DNA of 30,457 nt from contig LRSR01014222.1 in assembly GCA_001579985.1 (NCBI GenBank), positions 1 through 30,457 of the forward strand, read 5' to 3'. A program made the translations under genes and the position numbers. Below the pieces are notes generated by a model, which did not search any database, was not told the DNA's origin, and saw nothing but the letters and a program-made list of their open reading frames with translations. Origin of the DNA: Hypsibius dujardini (taxonomy: Eukaryota; Tardigrada; Eutardigrada; Parachela; Hypsibiidae). This document shows positions 19,309 through 29,118 of this stretch, piece after piece (position 1 is the first letter of the stretch; each line of letters starts with the position of its first letter).

Positions 19309-19943
19309 CTGCATATGGAAAATGACAAGTGACAGCACCTTGCAAGGAATTGATTCACTGATCACATACCCATATTTCAAGCCACACGAGCAATTACAAA
19401 TCAAGTGCCGAGAATCGAGTACCGAGCAAAAAAAAACCCAACAGACTGAATAAGGCACCATCCATTTGTGTTCCACTTCCACTCATGAAAACCCAAGGCC
19501 AGTCTCCAAAACCACTCTTCGATTGGAATTGAATTCCTGCATCTCCAGCTCCACTGCTGGCTTAAATAGGGAAAGTACCTAACTTGAATAGTTGATATGA
19601 CAAGGGTTCATTTGGCACTTTCCCTGCCCGAATAGTGCTGTACCGCAAGGAGGCGCTGTTGCGCCTCCTGACAACAACCTGACAACAGCTGGCATTTTGC
19701 CAATACGGATTCAAAACATCTTCCTAGCGAGTTCAATTTTTTCATTCTGTTCGCGATGGCTTGTTTACTTCAATTTCAAAAGTTGTTTTTGCTTTGTATT
19801 TTACGGCTCTGTAAGAGAATCAAAGCAAAAAAAGCGCATCAATAAAGTCCAAATGCTCGATGAGCAAATCGAGTTTGAAGGAAGAATATGTAAGCTGACT
19901 GTCACTCAGAGTTAAGCTAATCTAAACAACACTGATTTGGTTG
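19309..19943. other. Spacer; small perfect hairpin only
   Basis: A perfect hairpin AGGAGGCGC-TGTT-GCGCCTCCT sits at 19650-19672. No gene is called. A 72-codon + frame at 19697-19915 lacks support. Confidence 0.35.
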
Positions 19944-20388
19944 GGTATGAGGTAAGGGCACTGGAATGGGCCACTTGCTTTGCCCGTACCCTGGAATGGG
20001 CCACCCTGGAATCACCCTGTAAACTCCAGTATGAGGTAAGGGGACTGGAATGGGCCACTTGCTTTTCCCGTACCCTGGAATGGGCCACCCTGGAATCACA
20101 ACTTCCACACAAGTTTTGGCTGTCACTAAGATTCTAAGCGACAGAGAATAATTGATAATTCGGTGGAACGCGTATCAGATATGAAAAACAATTGTGAGAA
20201 CATGTTTAAAAAAGAGAAATAAAAAGCTCCATTGGACGATTGGAGAAAGTTCACTGTAGAGGTCGCTGACTACGCAGTGACTTATCTGTTTTTGATTAAT
20301 TTGCGACAGAGCGCCCCCTGCCGCCCGGTGGCCCATTCCAGGGTACGGGAAAGTCAAGTGGCCCATTCCAGTGCCCTTACCTCATACC
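19944..20388. repeat. Fold-back element with ~60-bp inverted ends
   Basis: GGTATGAGGTAAGGGCACTG, then GAATGGGCCACTTG, starts the left end; the right end (20327-20388) is its inverse. The left side carries the unit twice, at 19944 and about 20030. The recurring core is CTGGAATGGGCCA. Its right end meets MITE-1 copy C exactly. Confidence 0.8.
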
Positions 20389-20666
20389 GTATTCCCCCGA
20401 TCTCAAGGGACACTTTTTTGCCCTACCAGTTAATTTGATCCACCCCAGATCTTATCTGTTCATGACCGTTTGCTATTGTTAACCTACAATCAATCAATCA
20501 ACTGATCCAATGTGTACGTAAAGAAATTTCGCTAAATCAATCAATCAACCGCTGCCAATTTGCTCTTAAATTTCAATCAATCACGGCACAGTGAATCCAA
20601 TTGAACAGTCAACCAAAGATTGGAGGGGATGGGGCTTAACTGTCCCCTGAGATCGGGAGATTACGG
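20387..20666 (-). repeat. MITE-1 copy C (complete, 280 bp)
   Basis: The ends CCGTATTCCCCCGATCTCAA and its inverse (GAGATCGGGAGATTACGG) are bounded by TA (20385-20386, 20667-20668). It is inverse to copies A and B and matches them throughout. The TA duplication and inverted ends fit a Tc1/mariner-type non-autonomous element. Confidence 0.82.
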
Positions 20667-20863
20667 TACGGGCGGTTCGGATCTTGTTTGCAAGAGACTA
20701 CGGATACCGATTTTCTAACGTTAACACAGTAGAAAGAACCACAATGAGTAGATTTTCTTCTCTGATGAGAAAGCCGAGAAAGAAATCAGACAACAATTGG
20801 GTTTGCAACATCCCAGTCTTTGGTCAACATCTTTGGAAAGAAAAGAATGAGTCATCACTAGCT

Positions 20864-21191
20864 CTAAAAACGGCAGACAGGCGTCATCTTTTTTGTGATC
20901 TGAGCGAAAAGTTTCATGTCCAGCTGAGGTCCGTCGGACGTCCCGTCAACACTGGCCTCTTCATAGTCCAAAATCTAGAACAGGCGGATGTAGTCTCAGT
21001 CAGATTAGTGGCTGCCCAGTACAAGTGGTAGACCAACCTCTGCCATATCATTCACAAGTTCTTCATATGACGCCACCTTCATTGCCCTTTCCTGGATATC
21101 CCAAATACGACCGTGTGGAAAGTCAGGAAAGTCCATCTGAGAGGCGTCGGTAATCTCCTAAAAGTCCACGCAGAGCTAAGTTAGACAGACC

Positions 21192-21224
<33 letters not shown>

Positions 21225-21226
21225 AA

Positions 21227-21258
<32 letters not shown>

Positions 21259-21305
21259 TGACAAACAGTCAGACAGACAATCAGACAGTCAGACAAACAG
21301 CAAAC

Positions 21306-21337
<32 letters not shown>

Positions 21338-24300
21338 AGCAGACAATATGCAGATGTCCAGACAGACAAGAGGGTTAGTTTAACCTGGACGAAATCGTAA
21401 CCGAGCAGCAGTTCAATCAAGCCCACTCGTTCCTCGGTCTTCTCCGCACACAATCGGAGAAGCTCAGTCAGCCGTTCCACTGGAGAATGGTTCCAGCCTG
21501 GCACGGGAAGATCCCTCCCATCAACCTGGTTCATCTCTTCACTGTTGTTGATGAGCTGCACCAATAAATCAGGAAAAGCCAGTTTAATAATTCAGCCAAT
21601 CGCAAGAAATATTGAAAGATTAAACTGACCTGTGCCGATTTCCATCCCTTTGCCTTCCAGTTGTGGAGAACTTGAAGAGCCGAACGGTGAACATTGCTCA
21701 GTTGATCATCATTTAGCGCGACGTATCGGCCGCGGTCGGTGAACACAGTATTCACAATTTCCTCCAAACAAAGCAAGATTGTTTAGTAAGAACTTGATGT
21801 TAAGACATTGCTGATTAAGTTTCTTTGTCGTCGATAGGGATTTCAAAGGAACTCACTTCAAGGTAGTGTGGCCCGAGGAGCACGAGCGTGATGGCGAGCC
21901 GTTCGTATGTGTTGTTCCGGCAGAAGCGAGCGATATCAGCAGAGAAGACCGCAGGGGACTTGTACTCGCTGAATTCCCCGATGTACGGTGCTCTCTCAAT
22001 CCCGAATTGACCGCCGGCCATCGACTGACGAATTCGGGTGCGCTCAGGCTTCTCTGGACGGTCCTGAAGCCAGAAAAACAATCTATTTAACGGCATACTG
22101 AAAGGAATCAGAACTGGCAATGTTCCATAAACAAAACACAATTGCACAAAATTTCGAGTTGAATCAGGATAGCCCGACATATTTCTGTTCCTAAATTAAA
22201 AGAGTCCCTGCGGAGAAAGATATTTCAGTTTGAAGATGAACTTCACTGCGCTGTGACAGGGCGTCTTCAAAAGTTCGGGCCAGATGAATTTTAGCCGTTT
22301 TCCGCACTGGCTCTCTCATTGTGAAAAGTTTATTCAGTTTAAGGGTGACTACTTTGAAGCTCGGTTAAGTAAAATCATTAAATTGTTTGGCCGTTAATTT
22401 AAAAAAATCAAGTGACATGACTTATGGAGTGACCCTCGTCTGTGTGTCTGTCTGTCTGTGTGTCTGTCTGTCTGTTTGTGTGTCTGTGTGTCTGTGTGTG
22501 TGTCTGTGTGTCTGTCTGTGTGTCTGTCTGTGTGTCTGTCTGTCTGTGTGTCTGTCTGTCTGTGTGTTTGTCTGTGTGTCTGTCTGTCATTCTGTCTGTC
22601 TGTCTGTCCCTCTACCTGCTTGTTTTTTGTATGTCTGCCCGCGAGTGCGAATAATAGTACCTTAAAATCTTCGCCATTATAGCTGAGGATCTGTAATTGA
22701 GAGGAACATATTTACGGATACCAGTCTTTACTTTCCAGCACGCATAACCTAGCAGGGTGGCAAGTTCACACCTTGGCGCAATCGCTGACCACTTCCGCGT
22801 ACCGCGCCACCTTCTTGGCCATCTTCTGCATTTCCAGAATCCGACCGGGTGGGAAGTCGGGAAAGTCATCGGCACTAGCAGTGAACATCTCCTGGAAAGG
22901 AAGAAAACAGTTGGCTAATTCGATCCATTTTAATTACACAGGCAAGCACAACACTTTCGTGTCTGACAATACCAAAACATTTTCCACAGGACAAATATCT
23001 CTGAGAAAAGGAAACAGACAGGCATTCACATAAATAACACCGGTAGTTATTAGAATTCAGAAAAATAACTCGATGAGAACACAATTTTAAATTTTTTCTG
23101 GGAATTTTGAAATTCAACAAATTTAATTTCAATTTTTTTTGTCTGCGCTTTGATGCAAATCAACTTCTTCGATATACTGAGTTTGAAAATTTTTGTTATA
23201 ATGACCCACACTTCAATTTATCGAAACCTGGAAGTACAAGGGAGACTTGCAAAATTTTCGAAATTTTTGAAATTTGTAAAATATTTGAAATTTTTAATCA
23301 ATAAAAATATATTTTATTAATGTATGATATTGTAACTGGGCATACCAAGAGAAAGTCGTATCCGAGCAGGAGCTCTACTAAACCTAGACGCTCAAAGGTC
23401 TTGTCCGCGCACAGTCGAAAGAGTTCAGTCAAACGGTCCGCCGGAGGTTTCTGCCAGCCAGGCACCGGAACTTCCCGTCCATCCACTTTATCTTCTGCCA
23501 CGCAGCCGTTGATGAGCTGCAGTACAAAACCACGAGAGAAATAAATAAATAACCAAAAATTAGTGAATTTATGATTTTACATTGTGGTCTCGGGGTCAAA
23601 ATCCCTTCCGTAGTTTGAGAAAAAAATTCCCGTACCTTTTTGTGTTCTGACCCGGGCTTGATTGATTGATTAATCAACAAAGTTTCCGAAATTTCATTTT
23701 TTTTTATCCCGACAAATGAAAATGTATTTTTTTGGAAGATTTTTTATACCCTTCCATTCAAATTTGATTTAGAATTGATTAGCATCAGCAGAATCTTTTT
23801 GGTTGCCAGGGGGCGGAGCTATGGACTTGTTTCAATCTTGGAATCAAACGTTTTTCAAGAAACGATCTTTTTACTTTGATCGGAATGAAAAAAAATGAAA
23901 CTTCGGAAACGTGGTTGACGAATCAATCAATCAATCAAGCTCCTGGGCCATAACACAAAGTGATGCGGAAATTTTTCTTCTTCTTTATTTGTTATTTAAA
24001 TTTAGTGTCAGTCAAATTATCGGAAATATTTTCAGTTTTCCGTTTTGCCCACTGAAAAATCGATCAACTTTTTTTTTGTCCAGCAAAAAATTTAAGTAAA
24101 AAAATTTATAGAAATTTTAGGTGATTTTCTGTTCGAGCTTTTCTATTTTCTCTAAATAAAATAAACCAAAATTAAACATGCAGATGAAAAAAAGTTTCCA
24201 GTTTAGATTTCAAATGTTTATTTCAACTTTTTCAATTTCTAAAATAATTTTGAATGTTACGTAGTTGATGAAATTCTCTTCTCGGGAACTAAACGAGAAA

Positions 24301-26023
24301 TGGAAAAGATGAAACGGACTTGTGCCGCGTTCCAGTGGTTGATGTGCCATAAATCCAGGACGAGAAGAGCCACCGCCTGCACGTTTTGCAGCTGAGCAAG
24401 GTTAATTCCCCTGTAGCGCTTCCGGTCAATCATAGCTCTGTCCACAATCTCCTGCAAAATATCACGCAAAATAAGCAAAAAATATTCACAATAAAAATGT
24501 GAAAATCCGGTTTCTACAATACAAAGAGTTATTTAAACTTACATCAAGATACTGCGGTCCTAAAAGTATAAGTGTCATGGCGAGCCGTTGGTAGGTGTGC
24601 TCCTTGCAGAAACGGGCAATATCCACAGAGAACTGTGCCGGCGAAATGAAGGGAGAGAACGGGCCAGTGTACCGCGGTCGAGACTCCAAAGCCTGGTCAC
24701 CACTGGCTTCTCCAATCGCGGCAGCCTGTTCTCGCTGGCGCTTTCGCTGGATCTGCAGTAATTTTTCCAGTTGTTCCTGCCGAAAGACAACGATTTGTCT
24801 GCCTGCTTGCCTGTCTGTCTGCTTGCTTGTCTGTCTGTCTATCTGTCTGTGTGTCTGCTTGCCTGTTAGCGTGATTGCCATTGAGCTTGTTTCTTACGTA
24901 TTCAACCAGAAGATCTGCTTCCCGTTGCCGCAAAAGGGCCCGTTCCTTCTTCTTTTGCTGCCGAGCCTGCACCCTCTCCGCCTGTTGCAGACGAATTCGC
25001 TCCTTCTTCTGTGGGCGATTTTGCTTCTTTGTCTGTTGGGATGGACTGGCGGACTCTTCTTCTTCCGGCAAACTCTTGGATTTCAGTTCCACAATCGAAG
25101 CGAACACTGACAATTACATCGACATAAAATAGTTTGCGCTCGAGCGTTCGCTTGATCAGAAATTCGCTTCAACAGAGAACTTACTGTTACAGATTTGATC
25201 GGTGGGACACTCTTTGTCCGGGGTGGTTGGCTTCGAAAGATCGGAAGAAGATTCCGCAGACGAATAACCAGATTCTGGAAGGGTAATTTCCAGTTTTCCA
25301 GGTCTGCGACGTGCAAAAAGAATGCGAAAAAATTAATGATTGCGATTGAAAAGTAAAACATAAACAAAAAAAACAAAAAAAGGAACGATCGCAACTATGT
25401 CGAACTGAAGGTGAAATCACAATTTTCAGCCAAAGAAAAGCGAATTAATTTTAAAAGAATTAAATTTGATTTATTATGAACATGAATAATTCACAACCTT
25501 ACTTTTAAATCCATCTCACAATAAAACCAATACAATTATATCACAATTTACGTTATTTTGAATCTGGCGATCGACAATCGATGGAGGATGTCGAAGAAAA
25601 ATCGATTTGAAAAAATGTAGGTGAAGAAAGTCAAAACAGAAGAAGATTAAACAGTTAAAAATTGGAATAAAATCAACCAATCAACCATTACGGTCCCTTG
25701 ATTTTTCCACCAACACGAAATAGGTTGAGGGAATATTTTTATGCAATCAAAGAATCAATCACTGGTGACAACAGTCGGCAAAGACAGAACTAAATTCGAC
25801 TGCAATAAAACATGCGCACATGCGGGTTATTGTGAACTCACTGAGCGCATTCGCCGTTTGAGTCGGAACTGGTGAGATCTATGAATCGAAAAAAATCCAG
25901 TTGGTAAATGACGAGAAAAAACGGCAATCCGCAAACAACCCAATCAATCAATCGATCCTTACCTTCAACACATTCTCGACTCCGTAGCTGTCGGGCTTGC
26001 CGTGCTTTCCCGCCGCGTCCCAT
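20864..26023 (-). CDS. Unrecognised 617-aa protein with two tandem modules (right paralogue)
   Basis: The exons in transcript order are 26023-25963, 25878-25842, 25303-25185, 25106-24898, 24776-24543, 24451-24320, 23516-23346, 22891-22772, 22690-22661, 22063-21857, 21761-21630, 21555-21385, 21157-21038 and 20974-20864 (TAG). Every exon after the first has the same length as in the left copy; exon 1 is nine bases shorter. All frames are open, and differences are mostly single residues (Q/E, L/Q, T/R, R/K, L/F, E/D, D/N, A/P, T/A). Exons 10 and 11 appear identical in protein. Exon 13 differs most ([16 protein letters not shown] against EIIIAVEMRFPEFPYG). The last base of exon 6 is A (CAA before GTCCGT) instead of G, and the acceptor of exon 11 is GAG rather than TAG, so splicing may be less efficient. 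Function is unknown, as for the left copy. Confidence 0.85.
21185..21345. repeat. (CAGA)n tract in intron 12 of right paralogue
   Basis: CAGA on +, hence CTGT in the gene's sense, as in the left copy, with CAGT/CAAA interruptions. Confidence 0.92.
22064..22436 (-). other. Extra intron-9 sequence in right arm
   Basis: Intron 9 is about 597 bp here against 345 bp on the left. The excess lies roughly between 22075 and 22330 and shows no repeat ends. It is either a right-arm insertion or a left-arm deletion. Confidence 0.5.
22437..22612. repeat. (CTGT)n/(GTGT)n tract in intron 9 of right paralogue
   Basis: CTGTCTGT and GTGTCTGT tetramers. The left counterpart is a more degenerate CAGA tract. 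Confidence 0.93.
23618..23985. repeat. MITE-2 without LTR (empty site)
   Basis: Same element and intron as 10958-11610, inverse orientation, with the two ends CCCGTACCTTTTTGTGTT and its counterpart near 23940. At 23744-23765 the sequence runs continuously through the position where the left copy carries ATGG-LTR-ATGG. Confidence 0.8.
24795..24875. repeat. (CTGT)n tract in intron 4 of right paralogue
   Basis: CTGCCTGC/CTGTCTGT tetramers, the counterpart of 10200-10275. Confidence 0.9.
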
Positions 26024-26489
26024 TCTGGTATTGTGTCTCACTATGACAAAATGTAATCACAATCTAAAAAAAAACAAAACAAAAACAGTTGTAATTTCAA
26101 CTTCATTTTTTGCTTTTAAACGGTCGAAATTTTGGCCGCTTGCCTTTATTTGCCACACGCAGAAGGGAATAAATTTGCACGCCGGGACAAATTTTAACTT
26201 TGTTCGTAATTCCCCGAAAATTCTGTCCAGCGATTACGGTAGATCTTAAAATCAGAGGGAATACAATTTGCTCAATCAACCGGTGCCCAGTGGCGAAAAA
26301 AGCGCCAAAAAGGGACAAATAAAACACATCAGTAGTGCTCGCCCTCCTAGAAAGCGATGTCCCTCAAAATTACCAAAATCACTAAAATTGTCTGGAAAGA
26401 AAAAATCAGTTAGTCTAATTAGTGGTAAAGCCGTACCATCTGGGAAAAACGAGAATTTCAATAATGATTGAACATGGAGTTAGATTTTA

Positions 26490-26625
26490 AGTTTGACATT
26501 GGGAAATTTGTCGCATGACGGGCAGCGATAGATTGATTGATTAGAAACATTTTAGAGTTTGACATTGGGAAATTTGTCGCATGACGGGCAGCGATAGATT
26601 GATTGATTAGAAACATTTTTGGTAT
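26490..26625 (-). repeat. 78-bp direct repeat, two copies
   Basis: Units of TTTGACATTGGGAAATTTGT, then CGCATGACGGGCAGCGATAG, then ATTGATTGATTAGAAACATT occur twice and are almost identical. The left-arm pair at 8513-8635 has diverged more. Confidence 0.85.
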
Positions 26626-27011
26626 TAAAACTTCATGTCCATTTGAAATCCGAAGCAGTCAGTTAACCTACCCCTACGTTATTAATAAACAGTTTTACAT
26701 GGTTCCCTAAATAATTTGTTAAACTCCTAACTAATCCTATGACCGCCTCAAAGACCAAACAGACAGTAAAGCCAAACCATAAAAAAAACGTCCCCAATCA
26801 AACAATCAACCACCACTTGTGATGCAGATTCGATGAAATCGGATGAACGTATGAAATGGAGTTGTCGAAACACTGAAACTTCTTCCCACAATCCAGATTT
26901 ACCTTTTTTAATTCTTACTCCAAAACAGACGCGAAGATAAAAGACGACAAGCAGGCGAGATAGGGAATAAGATTTATTGTTATTTTAATATTTTCTGGTA
27001 ACCGTTGGCAC

Positions 27012-27219
27012 AGTGCACAGTGCATTGCACGTTTGGGAATGAGTGTGCCGCGCACTGCATATGCATGCACGGTGCATTGCACGTTTGGGAATGAGTGTGC
27101 CGCGCACTGCATATGCATGCACAGTGCATTGCACGTTTGGGAATGAGTGTGCCGCACACTGCAAATGCATGCACAGTGCATTGCACGTTTGGGAATGAGT
27201 GTGCCGCGCACTGCATATG
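27012..27219. repeat. 52-bp tandem repeat, four copies
   Basis: The unit GTTTGGGAATGAGTGTGCCG, then CGCACTGCATATGCATGCAC, starts at 27031, 27083, 27135 and 27187. The left arm has one unit at about 8095-8140, so this is a right-arm expansion. Confidence 0.9.
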
Positions 27220-28244
27220 ACGCAAACATCATTGGAAGAAAAAAATCCAATTGCCTACGCCATACAGGTTCCCTAGTAGGAGAAGTCTGTCGTAGACTTG
27301 TATTGTAGGCTCAGGTTTTACCCAGTCTGGGCCATACTTTACTGGTTTCTGGACTTAGAATTTTCTCGATCCCTATAAAGGATCCCTGTGCACAGTATAC
27401 AATTTTACTGTGTGCGAAGTGTGGTAGCCGTAGCCTGGGGCCTTTTCATAGAAGAATGCATCAAATGTAATTTCCAAAATTATTATTATTATTATTAATT
27501 TCCAAACGATGAAGGGAGAACGAAGTTGGTTTTTAAACGAATGTAAACAAACAGGGTACCGGACACAGTCAAAGGGTACCGAACCAACCTTAGGGTATCT
27601 AACATGTTAAGGGTACCGAACTTATTAACGGTACCGACACGGCCAAGGGTACCGAACCGTTCTAAGATATGATAGTTTTGGGATGAGTTAGACGGACGAA
27701 TAGTTACTTCAGAGCTGAACAAATTAAGTCAGGGCCTGCTGGCTGGTCGACCTATCGAGTAGCTCAACCCTCACGGTAGCTATCCTTCCGTACGGCTAAC
27801 TCATCAGAATTTGAAAAAATGCGATATCCTAGGTTGGTTCGGTACCCCTGGCCGGTTCGGTACCCCTGGCCGGTTAGGTACCCCTGGCCGGTTAGGTGCC
27901 CCTAGCCGGTTCGGTACCCCTGATCGGTTAGGTACCCCTAGCCGGTTCGGTACCCTAGCCGGTTCTTTTTTTGAGAACCTTCTTTATCAATATTATAAAG
28001 AGTGCAGGGTGCCGGCTAGGGGTACCTAACCGGCTAGGGGTACCTAACCGGCCAGGGGTACCTAACCGGCCAGGGGTACCGAACCGGTACAGACGGTATA
28101 GCACAGACGGTATCACAAATTCACAGTGCCTCAAAAAATTTCCAAGTACTGGAACCATGCAGAATGCCCAGGTGTTATTTAGCGTCTGGGTGGGTGCTAA
28201 ACCGCGAATGGGCAAGGATTTTTTTCTTCCAATGATGTTTGCGT
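27220..28244. mobile_element. 1-kb fold-back element with perfect 29-bp inverted ends
   Basis: The left end 27220-27248 starts ACGCAAACATCATTGGAAG, and 28216-28244 is its exact inverse. It is flanked by a 17-bp direct repeat, GCCGCGCACTGCATATG (27203-27219, 28245-28261), present once at this point in the left arm. The interior contains GGTACCGAAC-type repeats (27555-27660) and an 18-bp repeat hairpin. No transposase frame is seen, so it is non-autonomous. Confidence 0.82.
27826..28092. repeat. Inverted arrays of an 18-bp GGTACCCCTGGCCGGTTC unit
   Basis: About seven direct units (27835-27966) face four inverse units (28010-28090) across a roughly 45-bp loop, a strong potential hairpin inside the fold-back element. 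The RLGTPGR frames are artefacts of a period divisible by three. Confidence 0.88.
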
Positions 28245-28354
28245 GCCGCGCACTGCATATGCACCGGTTTTTTTTATTTTAATAATGTCCGAGGAACAAT
28301 TTGTTCATTGAATAATATCCGAGTGACAAATTATAATTTCAGAGGACTTAATTT

Positions 28355-28460
28355 GTGAATAAATTTTTCAATATGCAAAACGAAATAAAGGTAAAACAAA
28401 TCGTTGAAACTGCCGAAGGAAATGAAAAACCATGGCTGTCCGATTTAGAAGCTTACTTTC
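28355..28460 (+). other. Possible 5' exon region of the DHODH gene
   Basis: An ATG at 28432 gives MAVRFRSLL before a GTAAGC donor at 28461, and a longer upstream frame (MNKFFNMQNEIKVKQIV) overlaps it. The segment is conserved in DHODH relic 1, tying it to the gene. However, neither frame joins the next exon (29140) in phase, so it may be 5' UTR. Confidence 0.35.
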
Positions 28461-28834
28461 GTAAGCGGGAAAGAAGATGTTCCTTCATTTACCCGATTTG
28501 TTCCTTTATTTACTCGATTTGTTCCTTCTTCATTCAATTTATTCCTCAACAATTTTGCTGTTTTTTTACTATTCCGCATTGTTCTTTCAGTCTCACGACC
28601 GGTTCTTTCACTCTTCAACTTGTTCGCTCTCCTTTTCGACGTGTTCCTTCACGTACCTTTACGCTTCTTTATTTCTGCGGAATGAACATTTTTACTGTTT
28701 GCAATAATTCTTTTGCCAATTTGCCGCTCTGTAATATCACGCGCGAGCTAAACAGATAGAGTTTACTCACATACCTAGGCATTATGCCTTTCTTATCTCC
28801 GGTAAGCGCAACAGTCAATACAAACTTTTCATCG

Positions 28835-29030
28835 ATTCAACAAGCAATCAAGCAATCAAGCAATCAAACAATCAAACAATCAAACAATCAAACAATCAAA
28901 CAATCAAACAATCAAGCTAACAAGCAATCAAGCGAATCAAGCAAATCAAGCAATCAAGCGAATCCAGCAATCAAGCAATTAAGCAATTAAGCAATCAAGA
29001 AAACCAAGCAATCAAGCAATCAATCGTATC
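28835..29030. repeat. (CAATCAAR)n tract
   Basis: CAATCAAG/CAATCAAA octamers and variants lie just before the first certain DHODH exon. The NQTIKQSN frames are artefacts. Confidence 0.92.
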
Positions 29031-29118
29031 AGTCACTTGAACAAATTCGTCAATCAAATTTTCGCTGAATCAACCAATCAATCACACGCTCGCTTGGGAC
29101 ATTTCCCTCCATATTTGC

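Larger units (their letters stand above)
20710..28354 (-). repeat. Right arm of ~20-kb imperfect inverted duplication
   Basis: It is the reverse complement of 7999-14266 with substitutions and indels. It is longer because of the element 27220-28244, the 52-bp tandem repeat next to it, and a larger intron 9. It lacks the LTR. Confidence 0.92.
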
